Source of the DNA: Acanthaster planci
Lineage: Eukaryota; Echinodermata; Asteroidea; Valvatida; Acanthasteridae
Length of the DNA stretch: 60,697 nt
Assembly (NCBI RefSeq): GCF_001949145.1
Contig: NW_019091573.1
Span: 353,278 to 413,974, forward strand
Direction of reading: 5' to 3'
In this document: piece after piece, positions 46,777 through 58,847 of the stretch
Numbering within the stretch: position 1 is the stretch's first letter
Layout: each line of letters opens with the position of its first letter
Translations under genes and position numbers: made by a program
Notes under the pieces: model-generated
Databases searched by the model: none
The model's input: the letters and a program-made list of their open reading frames with translations, nothing else
Told to the model about the DNA's origin: nothing

Positions 46777-48473
46777 CACACACAACCATGCCTCAATTAT
46801 CAGGATACGAGAAAGCTGCCATGTGACACGATTATTTGGATATTTCTGTACAGCAACACTTGGCCGAAAAGCAGATTGAAGAAAAGGTGCATTATTTCAA
46901 GTAACAGGACGAATTTACACGGGCACAGGTCAACTGGTTTGCATGCCAACTCTTAAACCAACACTTGTGGGTGGATTGGTCATCTCCTACGCCGGCCAAC
47001 TCATGCGCCAACCAACTCGTGCCTCGACCAACTCGGGCGCCACAATGTGAAATGCTGTCGGTTTTAAACTGAATTTTGTAGTCGAATGACTGGAAAACAT
47101 TAAACTGGTCTTTCAAGAACTACAAATAAAAAAAAGAAAATCCATTTTCAAAGAATATGTGTAGCATCATGATTTAACATTAAAATTCACAAACACGATG
47201 TTATGTAGTCAAAAACATAAATACAAGCCAAAGCCACTTACATCTATTTTACTATGGTGGCTTGTCATTGGTAAGTTAAAAGTTTAATCATTAATAACAT
47301 ACATGTAGATACTCACAACAGTACAGTATACCAAATTTTTTACCGGACTGGGTATGTACAGTGTCAAGTTGGGGAGAAAATCTTACAAAGGGTTGCACTG
47401 CACCAAATACACACCCATGGAAAACAGTGCAAAAACAGGCCAAAATTGCACCGCCTGTTGACTCTCGGGAAGAGGTTTTTCACTGGAAATTCAAGACTAT
47501 GTCCAGAAGTTCACTTTTAATTTGAATTTTATCCAGATTAGCCACACAATTTTTTTAATTCGCCTTTTTCCAAAGATACCCCCAAAATAGCAGCAAAAGT
47601 ATGCACTCAGGTCTGAATGTGGCCACCCGCCTCTATCGAAACTAGGCCCACCGGTTGGGTTTTTTTTGTAAAAGAAATACCCTGAATTTTAAACTACTAG
47701 TCCCAATTCATGATTTCTCTATGATCCCTGTGATTATGGCATGTCTTATTGTAAAACCGTGTGGGATCACAAAATATTAATGACTACAGTCATGACAACA
47801 GTGGTTAGCTTGCTTTCTGATTTCATGTTGACAGCAAGGTTCATGAAACATAATTGATTACCTGAGACAGTAAAGGTCTCAATACTGAGTCTTCTTCACA
47901 ACGAAGATTTCACACAGAAATTTTTTCTCGTCCATTTGAAGTTCTCAAGGCACCGCCAGTATACTGCAGGCCCCCGTCATGCCTGTCGCTAGGAAGCAGC
48001 GTCGACTAGGTAAACACTCGAGTCTGGTTTCCGGCCGATCTACAAATGCATTCACGATGATGCGGAACCAGTCTATTCAAAACACGTCTAGTAGTGCTAG
48101 CGCTGGTAATGTAGAGGGCGCTGTCTAGCTCCCACGGACCGATAGTTGGTTCTAAAGATGCAGATGGTTCAACTTACGATCTCTGTTTTATATACTTGTA
48201 TAGAGCCTGCAGACCCATGGGCGTTTTCGACACGAGAGGAAGTTCGGTGAGATTTGAAGCTTTGCTGTCACAGTGGTTTCGAACGCTGCTTCAAAACGGA
48301 TGAAACCAGCGAGATAAAAGTCTAAACCAAATCCAGTCGTTTCGAAACCACCCATCAAAGATGACATAGTAAAGCTTACAAAACATCATGCTAGCTCTGT
48401 TAACGTCTTGGGCAAACTTAGCCTATCGTTTATGTGTAACTGCAAAGCGGCTGTGACACCTCCAGCACGCATT

Positions 48474-48612
48474 ATGTTTGTTTCATGCAGTCTGGATCGT
48501 GATCAGTAAGCCGACGTTGGTACACTGACACCTGAACCCGGCAACTGGATAGCGCGAACCAGCTCTGGGATCACTCACCGATCGCGATCCACATCCGAGT
48601 GAAACAATGTCA
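48474..48612. mobile_element. MITE-like element, family M3 copy 2
   Basis: TGTTTGTTTCATGCAGTCTG and GAGTGAAACAATG are the ends. The interior GAACCAGCTCTGGGATCACT matches copy 1 at 30248-30388. Immediately followed by a M2 copy. Confidence 0.7.
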
Positions 48613-48620
48613 TCAGGCCC

Positions 48621-48816
48621 TATCCACCTCGAGCTGAAGTGCATCCCCAAGCGGCAAAAGAAAGAGAGATGGTTGCAAGTGTACGCAAAGACCATATATT
48701 AAGGAATAAAATCGTTACGCGTACCCAGTGCGCTCCGCGTCAAACGCGCCACGTGAACGCTCGCCTATGCGGTGTCGAGTACCAAAAACCCTCTGTTGTT
48801 CCGCTCGGAGCGGATA
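48621..48816. mobile_element. MITE-like element, family M2 copy D
   Basis: TATCCACCTCGAGCTGAAG at the left and GTTCCGCTCGGAGCGGATA at the right. Shares GCAAAGACCATATATT, GTACCCAGTGCGCTC and GCGTCAAACGCG with the other copies. Its right TIR is the best preserved in the window. Confidence 0.78.
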
Positions 48817-49844
48817 CGGTTCGTAAGTGACTTCGTCACAAATTTAGGCGAACGCGCCACGATTTGCAGGCTCCCATTGGACGATCGCTGAAGTTGCGCT
48901 AACTTCTGGTTCTATGGTTCCATCAGTGCATATCGCATGTACATGTACCGCTATGTAGAGTTATGTAGATGTGCAGTGGGCGTGGTTTAAACTGAAGTGA
49001 CGTCACACTTACAAACCGGATTACACTGCCATGTTTCGCGCACACGCTTACGAGATCACGTGGACCAGTCCGCGAGGTGGTTCCAAGTTGTTCGTGCGTT
49101 TATGTCTGTGTCTGGTTTGAGACAATTTTACGCGCCCCATGCGCAGCGGGGGGGGGTTGTGGGGGTTGCACACCCCCCATTGGTATTGACGTTTGTTTCT
49201 CCCTAACTTTATTTTCTATCTACAGTCCCCCTATCCTTCCTAATCTTACCTACTGTTGAACTACCTGGACGTGTATATTAGTACCAGTCAACTGTGCTTT
49301 CTCCTTACTTTCCACACTGCAGTCATTTGAAGACGCACCTTTCATATTCTCAGCAACTCACAGCAATTTAGTAACCCTTATGGCCGGTTCATACTCGCTG
49401 CGTATTCACTTAACCTCACTAATAAACTTCTTCAACAAGCATTTATTTCCATATTTTTTCAGCTTTCCTAGTTAATAGATTAAAAATGATTATGCAGCTC
49501 ATACGGTGGGCTTGTGGCTTTGCAGCACCAGCGCGTGTTTTTTTTTTTAAACAGTCTCAAAGTTTTCTTAAAAAGTAGTTTTGACCACCGCAGAATTTCC
49601 TGTCTCCCTCTCGTCCTATTTTTGGAATGGAGTGGGGTACAAGCGTAAATGTGGCATTACTCGATATATATGTATATCTCAAAGGTCCAAACTAGGGACA
49701 CTGGTTCCATCTAATCGGTGTTTTATACACATAAACATGTCCACACTGCGCAGCCTATTATGGCCATCCAATGCGTAACAAACTGATGTAACAAACATTC
49801 ATTCTTAACTTTGTGACGCCATAGTGCTTTTTTTTTCAAGTTCG

Positions 49845-49882
49845 TCTTAGCAACACGCACTTGCGTGGCCGCATGCGCGTTC
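49845..49882 (+). promoter_or_regulatory. Candidate RFX half-site and NRF1-like site
   Basis: CTTAGCAAC (right half of an X-box) and, about 20 bp later, CCGCATGCGCG (NRF1-like palindrome) lie 110-150 bp upstream of the ATG at 49995. The same pair of motif types precedes CCDC180. Motif evidence only. Confidence 0.35.
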
Positions 49883-49994
49883 AGTTTACAGATTGTGTAG
49901 ATGAAAGCAAAAAGCACGCACCAACCACCGGGAATACATACAAACACTAAAAATGAATTAATTTCACAAGATAATTTAGAAGCTTGCTGCTGCA

Positions 49995-52900
49995 ATGGCC
50001 AATGTATTTACAAGACGCTACCGTCGGCCGCGCACTACGACGTTGTCGGACTTTTCGTGCACGAATGAGCAGACCAAGCCGAGGTTCATACCGAGGATTT
50101 TCTCACCAACACGGCGGCAGAATCCTCATTCGATAGGTCTTGTTTATCAGAGTCCTTACAACAAGGACAGCCAAGTAAGCATGGGTAGCTGACTTTGTAG
50201 TGTTTATTTGAATTATAATCATTACAGATTTTGTCAATGTGATGGGAGAATGAAGTCAGATTTCATTCAAGATTAAAGCTGCCACTTGTTTATTCGAAAA
50301 ATTCCTATACCATTTCAGTCCGCCTGTACTTTGAGCTTTAACAATTGTAGCTGAGAAGAAAATGCTTCATGTTGAATACAATATTTAAGCTTCTCTTTAA
50401 ACCGCGTGGCATTTTGAATTGAAAATTAGTGATGAAAGGAATACTGAAAAAAGTAAAACTACAATTTACTCATCGTTGGTCTGTCAGAGAGACCTCATTA
50501 AAATCCTATTGCGGTTTTTGAAGGGGACACAAATATTTGTTTCCATTATGACTGGAATATTTTCCTAATATTAATTATGATGTTTGTAAAGAGCACAATT
50601 GTTGATCCACCTCTTGTTTTATTACTGATAGACGTTTGGGATCTGGAGCCCAGATTTCAACCTCATCCGATCCCGTTTCCCAGAGATGTTGAATCATATG
50701 CGTAAGTATATGAAAAAGGCGTTTTAATGTGGACGGTGCGATGTGGAAGTGTGCGTTGTACAATACAGAGCACAACGAGGGTAACAAGCCAAGGAATGTG
50801 AACTCAGCTGCCCCAAAAGGAAAATGCTCTGGAGATCTGAGATTCATCCCTAAATTACCATGTGGGTTTATTTCCAAGATTAGACATATTCTTTTGAGAA
50901 ACATGCGATTTCTCCACAATTATGAAAGATAGAAGGGCTTCAGCGGTGTACCATGTGTCCTTAGACTTCTTTTTCGCTATTTTGACTCATTGTGTTTACA
51001 TGCATGTAGACACTGACTGCGGACGATTGAGAGAGGATTGGATTCTGAAAGATACCAAAATGGCGTTTGTCTCGGGGGGGGGGGCAATCGAGAGCAGATA
51101 AATAAGTGAATCCACGCGGCATATGTGAGGGTCTTCAGTTTTGTAGATAGAAAGACGGTTTGCGGCCCTGTTCTGTCTGGGGAAGGCGGTTTCCTCTTAG
51201 TTTATTTATGCCCTTTCCTCGACAAAGTGGCCTTGATATAGACCTACACTGATTGGTAGCAGAAAAATACTTAAAAATTGAACAAATTGAAGTTACAACA
51301 GTGATCAAGCAGTCAAAGATATTACGTGCTATGTATAAACCCTCGCCCAGTTAAAGCGCTTTTTTAACTTGCGTGATCGAAGCATTTAGTACAAGTCTTC
51401 GTTTACCCCCTTTTCTAGAAACGACAAACTGGACTTGTAGCCATGACAAACGGGAAGTGTTGTTGTCGAGAGCACCAAGTGGTTTGTAACGCTTTGTTTT
51501 TTTAATGAGTATAATGCGAAATGCAAACTATTTGAATCACTTGGCTCATAAGTTTCATGGCGCCGTCGGTGTTCTCGAAGTGACAAAACCTCAAACTCAT
51601 ACTAAACGGACGATCCGGATTGAGCAATTTATAGGCTTACAAAGTTATGAAATGTAAGACTTGGGAAAATGCTAATCCAAACTTAGTTGTAGATTTATTC
51701 ATAAAAACTAATAACAGAGGTCTTTATTTTTCCTATTGATTTATACGCACTTTTGTCACTTAAATTACGCGCTCGAAGAAAACTGTTACCGGTACATTAC
51801 GTTATCATTTTAAACATACCCCCAGGTGTTCATGTACAGCAGCGTTCGCACGCATGTGTACGAGCAGGGATTGTGTATGTTTTCTCCATCTTTGTCCCGA
51901 TATAACCTTTTGTCACTTCTTGAAAACAGAGAAACACAGAGACCAAGCATTTTGTCAGTTGTTTGTTTACAGTTACTAAGAAGTAAACAACCTTTTTGTT
52001 CTGAAACTCTGCTAGTTTGTTCTTTCGGTCAAAAGGAGTAAAAAAGTATGAAAAACTTCAGATCGAAAATTTATCAATTATCAGGGATTTCGTCACTTCG
52101 TGAAACACCGACGACATATGGCTTGTGTATTTTTTGACAGTTTAGCTTAATGCATTGTATTTTCTTTTTTTTAATCTCGGTTGTCTTGCAAAATTTTCAA
52201 GAAACACCTCTTATCACAAAGAAATTTTTGTGAAGGCTTATAATTGCATTCAACAATTCAATGTTACTTTACGCAAACGTTGAAAACGCAAGTCGCAACA
52301 GTAAATGAAGGGTTCAGCCCAGCATTACAACTAAAGGGCCAAGGACGGATCCAGAAACAACAGAACGGCGCAGAGCTTTCTTTTTTTGGGGGGATAGGAA
52401 ATTTTTAATTTAACATTTTATGGCCATGCCGGAGGTGAGGCTGTATACATTTGGGGGCTTTGTTTACGCTTTTGTAAAGAACGGCAATTAAATTGACTAC
52501 AAAAAAGCCCAACATTTGATCGTCATTCAGAACAAAAATTATTTGGCTCCTTGGGGATAGCACTAATGGCCCTAGTCCCCTTTGGATCCACCATTGCATG
52601 GAACTGATGTTTACAGAGAAGAACTTAAACATTGGAAAACGGTGTTGTCGTTCATGTATACGCATCCCGTATCTTGAAAAGACGAGCAAGCTTTTACCTT
52701 CTTTATGGCAAATATTTTTCACCAATGTCAGCCTTTACACCTACTGAAACGGTCAAGTGTTTGATCCCTCGAGTTTCGTTTGTAGCATCTATGGTATTGC
52801 CAGTAGGAACACCAGTGACGACAACTGTAAACGCAGACACACAGGGTTGGTTGAAATATCAATTAAGGAAGCAATTATTCCAGAGGACATCAGTTTTGGT

Positions 52901-54465
52901 ACGAATGAATGATCAAAAGGTTCTTCTTAAATACAAAGATAGACATCAGAGGCTACGGTCGTGCGAAATGCACATTTTGTCGGGGAAGCTTCATTTCCAA
53001 AAGATCGACAAAATGCATTTCAAGAAGTACTTGAAGAATGTTAAGAAAGTCCATGAGTATCAAGGGGAACCAACCGGCTTTGGGTCGCTTTTCTCTCTTG
53101 CACTCAAAGGTAGATACTGTGTGCGTAGGGGTGAACAGGGGGCAAAGCTCTGCATTTCGAAACAACAAAATGCTGAAAACTGTGTTCAAAGCAAGGCTCA
53201 GTAACAACTCAAAAACTGAAGTACTTTGGGGATTCTGTCAAGGGTTTAGAGACACCGACCACAACCCCAACCCTCACCGAAAAGGGAAAATAAACCTGTG
53301 GGTCGAAGCTCATAAAATATTTTTGCACAAACGTATTTGCACAGTAGTGTACTACTATATGCTTGGGCATACAAGTTTGTGATTTTTACGGCTGCGCCTT
53401 GTGGACGAGCACTGTCACAAACAGGGCCGGACTGTCTGATGGTTTGTCAGTAGGCCTCACCCTTGACCTGAAACTATGACATAACACTGCAGATGTAACT
53501 CTCAAATTTACGGCGTGCACATTGAATTGTCAAGTGATATGAACCGAGTCTTTTTCCTCTATGCTCAAGGCAAACCACCTGAGATTCGCTACACAGTGAA
53601 TTCCACCTCGCGGCAGAGCTACATGGAACCAGCCAGCACGTTCCCACAACTTACCGACCCAAAGCAGACGACCACTCGCTTCGGCAGCACGCCTTACGCC
53701 TGCACAGTGCCCGCCAGGGGAATCGGTAAATGTATTAAAGATACAGAAAACTACGCAGTAAACTCTTCAATCGATTCACAAACCTCGTCAAGACAAATAG
53801 GTGAACATGTGTAAACTAATCCGATTAGACACATTACTGCGGTGGCACCATACTCGTACTCACATTCTTCTGCTTGACACGCGCGTGCATTTGGCAAATC
53901 ACTAGCACACATTGGACGAAGAAGCATATAACGCGCGCGTACCACCCGTGTCCACAAGCGTTGTGCCACTGCAGCAATGGCCTTAAATTCTGGTTGTCGA
54001 ATTCCAGTACATACATATCCTTTATCGAACTACCATTCCTCAATCATGCTGCGATATTTGTGTGGACATCTAAGGTAAGCCACCCTTTGTCTTTCTGCCC
54101 TGCTCCAGTTCCTAACGTTCTACCTCCTATCACCGCATGCGATCCAGACAGAGAAAAACTGACTCAGAAGCTCTAATACAGATTCACGATGAGGTAGCTT
54201 GGAAAGGACTCTTTATACTTTCGGGAAATATTTTCACTGACAGAATAACATACATTTCCTTGCTTTAGATGTTTAACAAGCTGAATAGAAAGACAACTAA
54301 TGTGTCTTACACCCGCCACACGCCTTTTCGATTCGTCTCGCTGTCACTAGACTGATCTGACCATATTCTGATGTTGAAAAGAAACCTGAGTTATTTTTTG
54401 TACATGATTTCAGCGGAACCGATGTCAAAAGAAAGGTTGGGCATCACCCCGACTCCATCCGATGA
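49995..54465 (+). CDS. Unrecognised small protein, five predicted exons
   Basis: Predicted exons: 49995-50174, 50632-50701, 53570-53725, 53975-54074 (or 54008-54074, same frame) and 54414-54465, ending TGA. Phases are 0, 1, 1, 2 and the total is 185 codons (174 with the alternative acceptor). Exon 1 is basic (FTRRYRRPRTTTLSDFSC) and opens at the first ATG after a likely promoter. Exon 2 reads FGIWSPDFNLIRSRFPEML. Exon 3 is rich in Pro/Thr/Ser with YTVNSTSRQSYMEP and TTTRFGSTPYAC. No signal peptide, membrane segment or named domain was seen. The T/S-x-x-Y-rich, basic composition and upstream RFX/NRF1-like sites recall small microtubule inner proteins of cilia, but I recognise no family. Exons 1-3 are the most secure; exons 4 and 5 rest on splice motifs and phase alone. 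Confidence 0.6.
52337..52598. mobile_element. Possible hAT-like non-autonomous element
   Basis: Bounded by AAGGACGGATCCAG and, inverted, TTTGGATCCACC, resembling the GGATCC-containing ends of the element at 54517-54781. The ends are only partly complementary. In an intron of the 49995 gene. Confidence 0.35.
52632..53204 (+). other. 190-codon open frame, no family recognised
   Basis: A continuous frame of 190 codons from an ATG, longer than expected by chance in AT-rich DNA. It is basic, with MNDQKVLLKYKDRHQRL in the middle, but no domain, signal or splice context supports it. It lies inside the long second intron of the 49995 gene, on the same strand. It may be a degenerate transposon remnant or chance. 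Confidence 0.25.
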
Positions 54466-54516
54466 GACAGTTATGATAACTAATAAAACTCACGAAGAAA
54501 GCCCCAGTAGAAATAG

Positions 54517-54781
54517 CAGACGCGGATCCGCGGTGGGGGGAGGGGGGTCGAACCCCCCGCTCTGAGACAAAAAAAGGTCACAAGACTAGGAAAATAATAG
54601 AAAAAAAGAACTAAAGTAAATTCAAAAAAAAAGACAGCATCCCTCAGATTGTTTTGATGTGTACACCAATGTAGACAATGTATGTCGTGTTTCATCATTG
54701 TTTCCGCTTGTTCGCAAAAATGGGATATTAAAAAAAATCTCTGGACTTACACCCCTATGAAAATTCCTGGATCCGCCCCTG
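54517..54781. mobile_element. Possible hAT-like non-autonomous element
   Basis: Begins CAGACGCGGATCCGCGG and ends CCTGGATCCGCCCCTG, so both ends read CAG(A/G)(C/G)GCGGATCC inward. A G-rich tract and TCGAACCCCCCGC follow the left end. No clear target-site duplication was found. It starts ~50 bp after the predicted stop of the 49995 gene. Confidence 0.45.
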
Positions 54782-55828
54782 AATAGATGACTGTCTCATT
54801 AACACTTGACTGCTTATCAAGTGGCCGACTATCCAACAAAAACCAGCTATGTGCAGGTAACACTGCGATCTGCTGCAACACTGATTTAAATAAAGTGCAT
54901 TACACTAGACTAGTGATGCAGTGTCCGGTGAACCGATCAAGTCGGAAAGGTGTGCGGCGGGCTTGAAATATTCTCGGCGACTGGCGAAATACAATTTCGT
55001 ATGTAATAATAGGTTCAGAAAAAGATAAATTTATTGGCGTGGCTCTTTTTATTTAAAGCGCCACCATTTCTGCCAGATAGGGTAGCGAGTCTTGAGGAAC
55101 TACTGGTAATATATTTTCCTGTACAAAAATCATTCACTGTTGAATGTCATGTGTATATCTTTTGTGTGTTTTTTTATATGAACAACATTACGATTCTAAG
55201 TACATTATTACGATTACATAAAAACATTAATACAATTCTACTTATTTCTCCGTACTACAACCATGGAAACAGGTAGGCCTACGTCGAAATCAAAATTACA
55301 AGAAATAATAAGAAAACCAAGTCTAATCTAAGAATAAACAAGCCTAGATTTCAAATAAAATGTAATGACTGTGGCTACTGTTGCATTTGTGCAAATGCGG
55401 TATTACCTTTTTGCTTTTTAGTTTTGGCAAGTTGTTCAACTTTCATCAACATTGTGTCAACCCCGCCCCACACCAAGCCTACTTCACTTCAGTCCAAGGG
55501 GGATGTCCTGTGCTGGACGTGCTTTTGTGTTTGGCTTATCCGCCTTTAAAATCATAAATATAAGTACACACGCGGAATTGGAATCCATGGGTCGCACTTT
55601 CTTTCCAAGAAGGCCCCTCCTTTTTTTGCGTTCGTAAAACTGAGATGACAGCTGCGTCATTGGCTAGATAAGTTAGAAATTGTTGTCTGGGACCAGAAGG
55701 TCCCCTTGCCTACCCGGACACTGACTGAATAAAAGATAAGGAAAACAAACAACAGTACAAAACCCTGATCGTAATCTGTAGGCTGCACAAGCCATATTGC
55801 TGCGGGTAAGTGAAGAAACAGACCGAGA

Positions 55829-55839
55829 GACAGACAGGC

Positions 55840-55876
<37 letters not shown>

Positions 55877-55905
55877 GGCAGGCAGGCAGGCAGACAGACA
55901 GACAG
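55829..55905. repeat. Tetranucleotide microsatellite
   Basis: About 19 units of (GACA)n interrupted by a (GGCA)n block. Translated on either strand it gives artificial Cys/Leu/Ser or Asp/Arg/Gln repeats, so those frames are not genes. Confidence 0.97.
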
Positions 55906-56519
55906 CAACAGCAATAAAAAAAAAACAGGAAAAAAACACACACACACAGCTTTACATACAAAGTGTGGACTTTCCTTTGTTCTGTGGTAGGGAAACTTGA
56001 GGAAAATGCTCCTTTTTCTCTAACTAGGATAACTCTTTCGAGCTCATTTTTGATGGTGATTCCCTGGACTGTTCCACTTCATTTTGCCACTGATAACCTT
56101 GACCCGAAAATGCCTTTGAAAATGCCTTTCAGAGAGGGGGGAACATTGTGTGGACGTGTGCGAGTTCACACTACGCCATTGCACCCTACATTATGTGGAC
56201 TTCTTTTGTGCATAGGTCCACACTATGTATGGCACACCTGCAACTGGGGACCCCCTATTGTTCCGCTTTTGTTTGTACTTCAACTTTGTTAGAAGACCAA
56301 CCATATGTTTTGTACACAGCTGTCAATTGGGAACCCTCTGTCAATCGGGGACCTTAATGTCCTCTATTGTTCTGGGTCCCCAATTGAATGCAGAAACAAA
56401 CTCGCATATACTGTACATGAAGTGTACTTGCATAACGAAAGTGTACAAAACGATTACATGCACCATGCGATTATGAAACCAACGTGAATGCATGGCGAGT
56501 GAGAAACGATAAAACTTAC

Positions 56520-56866
56520 TCGGAGTCGCTCGCGTTTTGCAAAAGCACCCTTCCTCTTCTCTTCCAGTACCGGCTCACTTTTCTTGCTTATTAGAAATAT
56601 TGTGGGTACAACATCGGGACGAAGCATTGCCTTGAACTTAATCCCAAACTGATGTTGTTGATCGTTGGCGCTTCGATCAAAACAAGAAGGCTCGAAGTGT
56701 GCGGAGCAGATCACTGAGTGCTCGTTTGGTTCGACCACTTGGCTCGGGTCAGCTTCACTTTTGCCGTCCAATTTCGTCGAAATTTTGGGTCAGATGGAAA
56801 ACGATGCAGACTAAAACCATCTTTGATAGTGTTGCTGCAACCAGCAACAATACAGGTCGGTTGCAT
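56520..56866 (-). pseudogene. THAP zinc-finger exon with an internal frame break
   Basis: From the ATG at 56866-56864 the frame reads MQPTCIVAGC (first CxxxxC pair), then FSLHRFPSDPKFRRNW, and hits TGA at 56713-56711. The rest of the domain, HSVICSAHFEPSCF and RPDVVPTIF, is in another frame (56771-56520). The switch falls around 56720-56745. All C2CH zinc ligands plus the invariant Trp and Pro are visible, so the domain is complete apart from a one-base phase change. A donor GTAAGT follows at 56519, so the gene once continued leftwards, but no further exon was found. THAP domains bind DNA and occur in cellular regulators and P-element-type transposases. A sequencing error could produce the same picture, so 'pseudogene' is provisional. 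Confidence 0.6.
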
Positions 56867-57174
56867 TCCAAACAACTACGTCATTTTCGTAAAGGAGTGC
56901 GGCAAAATTCTCACGAAACTTTACAAGAAGTGTGTGTGACGCTGCCGATCAAGCTGCCACGTATAACCCGGAAAGTATGCCGATCTCCGGAGTTTACGTC
57001 ACACATTCTTATGTTAATGAGGAGATAGGCGGGGCGTGTTGGTCACCCCTCAAACAGGTTTTTTTTTTTTATTTATATCAAGGCGGTGCAACCAAGGTAA
57101 AATGAGCAAAAAATTGTTCAGGTAGAAACACTTTATCGATTGAGATAATAAAAAAAACACATTAGATAGACCCT
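56867..57174. other. Junction between THAP exon and rDNA
   Basis: About 300 bases of ordinary AT-rich DNA with a long T run near 57060. The transition to GC-rich rDNA spacer occurs at TAAAGCCGTGCATTTCC (57175), which is also where repeat A begins in its second copy. Confidence 0.55.
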
Positions 57175-57641
57175 TTAAAGCCGTGCATTTCCAACACAAT
57201 CGAGCGCCAAGCTCAGGGCGGTTCCCCGGGCGAACCCGACTCTAGGGCGGTGGCGCGGTTGCTGCGACGCGGTGAATTGCCATTCTCGGAAAACTTGGAC
57301 CGAGAGGTTCGGATGTCCAGTGTTCCATGTGGCCGAGCGGGCCAGGGGTCTCCAGCCTGCCGTCCATCGGCTCGCTGGCCCACCCAAGGCCTCTTAGAGG
57401 GCTTTGCCCCGGGACCGGTTGGGCCCAAAACGTGCGTTTTCAATGAAAGTATTTTTGACCTTAACCCCCACTCCCTGGTTTACCTATTTATAGGGGGGAG
57501 GGTGGTCTCGAGCTCAGATCCAGCTACCAGAAATCAGTACAACCATATATTGTCCATATAATACGGGCATTCCTACACGGTGGAGCCCAAGGCTCAGGAG
57601 CGATCCCCTCTAAGGTCTGGACAAGCCCCGCTCCACAGCGG
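57175..57641 (+). promoter_or_regulatory. rDNA spacer repeats A and B, candidate Pol I promoter region
   Basis: Repeat A (57175-57424; TAAAGCCGTGCATTTCC ... CTTAGAGGGCTTTGCCCCGG) and repeat B (57530-57641; TATATTGTCCATA ... GTGGAGCCCAAGGCTC) both recur at 60472-60697 and 60284-60396. B sits directly ahead of the ~780-base leader before the 18S start, the position expected for the RNA polymerase I start. The promoter function is inference. Confidence 0.5.
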
Positions 57642-58424
57642 CTCAACGAAAGTGGCGGCTCGCCGCCCCACCGGGAGGCCCACGGTGCAGTGCGGCCGGT
57701 CGACCCCTCATGCCTAGGAGAGCGTCGGTCGGCCCGCCCGGCCTTCCCCCTAGGTGTCCGGAAGGCCGCTCCCGGGCCCCAGTTCGGCCGGACCCCGGGC
57801 CGGGAGGTTCTGTGGTGCCTTCAGGAGGGGCTGGATCGAAAAAGAGAGGGGGTAGGGCCCCTCGGAGAGCGGCGGACTCTCCGCTGCCCCCGATCAGCAA
57901 TATCTGCCACGTCTGGATTGGCCCGGCAGCTTCCACGGAGCGGAGGGATCTCCGCCGGGTCCCGGCAGCAAGGCGCACCGACGTCGCGCGTCGGCGTCCC
58001 AGGGCCGGAGAGCCGGCAGCGGCCATCCGCAGCCGGAGCCGCGAGCAACCCCGCAGCACGCCCGCCGAGCAGGCGGCGGGTGGCGCCCTGCGGTCGCGGT
58101 GAATCGCAGCTCTGGCGGCGGCAGGCAGGATCCCCGACCGGGGACCTCCCAGACGGAGGGAGCTCAGCCCGGCCAGCCTCCCGGCAGGTTTGGGCACCCC
58201 CTCCGGGATCGAGGCGAGAGGAGGCCGGCAAACCGGGTCGGCGGGCGGCATTCCAGCGGCCGCCCACGTGCCTGGGGAAGGAGAGGAAGTGCCGCCCCGG
58301 CCGGGCCGGAGAGGGCGAGGGACTGGAGGCTGGGCGGCGAGCGAGAGCAGAGAGGCGCAGGACTCCGGTGCCGCGGTCCGGCAGTCCGGAGGGCCCGAGG
58401 TGGCGGGCCCCGGCCCTGACGGGC
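57642..58424 (+). other. 5' external transcribed spacer of rDNA unit
   Basis: A very GC-rich stretch directly ahead of the 18S-like start. The long open frames on both strands come from the lack of AT-rich stop codons, not from coding. No CDS should be called here. Confidence 0.65.
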
Positions 58425-58523
58425 TACCTGGTCGATCCTCTAAAAGATTAAGCCATGCATGTCTAACTAAAAGCTTTATCAAGTGAAACCTGCTGATGGC
58501 TCATTAAATCAGTTATGGTTCCC
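58425..58523 (+). pseudogene. 18S rRNA 5' fragment
   Basis: Opens TACCTGGTCGATCC, the 18S 5' end, then jumps over about 25 conserved bases to AAAGATTAAGCCATGCATGTC. It continues through AAGCTTTATCAAGTGAAAC to ATCAGTTATGGTTCC, where 18S similarity stops. Several positions that are nearly invariant in eukaryotes differ (for example TAACTAAAAGC instead of TAAGTACAAGC). About 1.7 kb of 18S is absent. Confidence 0.85.
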
Positions 58524-58598
58524 GGACCGGCGTGGGGCCCGCCTCGTGGACATTCCTGGCTGCGTGGCCGCCTCGCTGCGGTCGCTTCAGCCGGAGCC

Positions 58599-58720
58599 CA
58601 ACAGCCGGCTCAGAACGGGTACGGACCAGGGGAATCCGACTGTATAATTAAAACAGATCATCGCAACGTCCGCAGCCGGGGCGCTGACGCGATNTGACTC
58701 TCTTGAGGTAGCCAAATGCC

Positions 58721-58763
<43 letters not shown>

Positions 58764-58767
58764 ACTG

Positions 58768-58808
<41 letters not shown>

Positions 58809-58815
58809 CAGAATC

Positions 58816-58847
<32 letters not shown>

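Larger units (their letters stand above)
46158..49994. other. CFAP157 upstream region / intergenic
   Basis: 3.8 kb between the divergent CFAP157 and 49995 genes. It contains the second M4 copy (46660-46776), a block at about 47396-47440 resembling 7378-7420, and adjacent M3 and M2 elements (48474-48816). A forkhead-type GTAAACA is at about 48010. No coding exon was recognised. CFAP157 5' UTR exons may be here but cannot be placed. Confidence 0.5.
54466..56519. other. Intergenic region
   Basis: About 2 kb without a recognised exon. Contains the hAT-like element (54517-54781), an AT-rich stretch, and the (ACAG)n-type microsatellite at 55829-55905. Confidence 0.55.

Noticed and set aside
55657-56000. 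Frames encoding repeated Cys/Leu/Ser/Val or Asp/Arg/Gln
   Set aside because: Translation of the (GACA)n microsatellite on both strands, not a protein.
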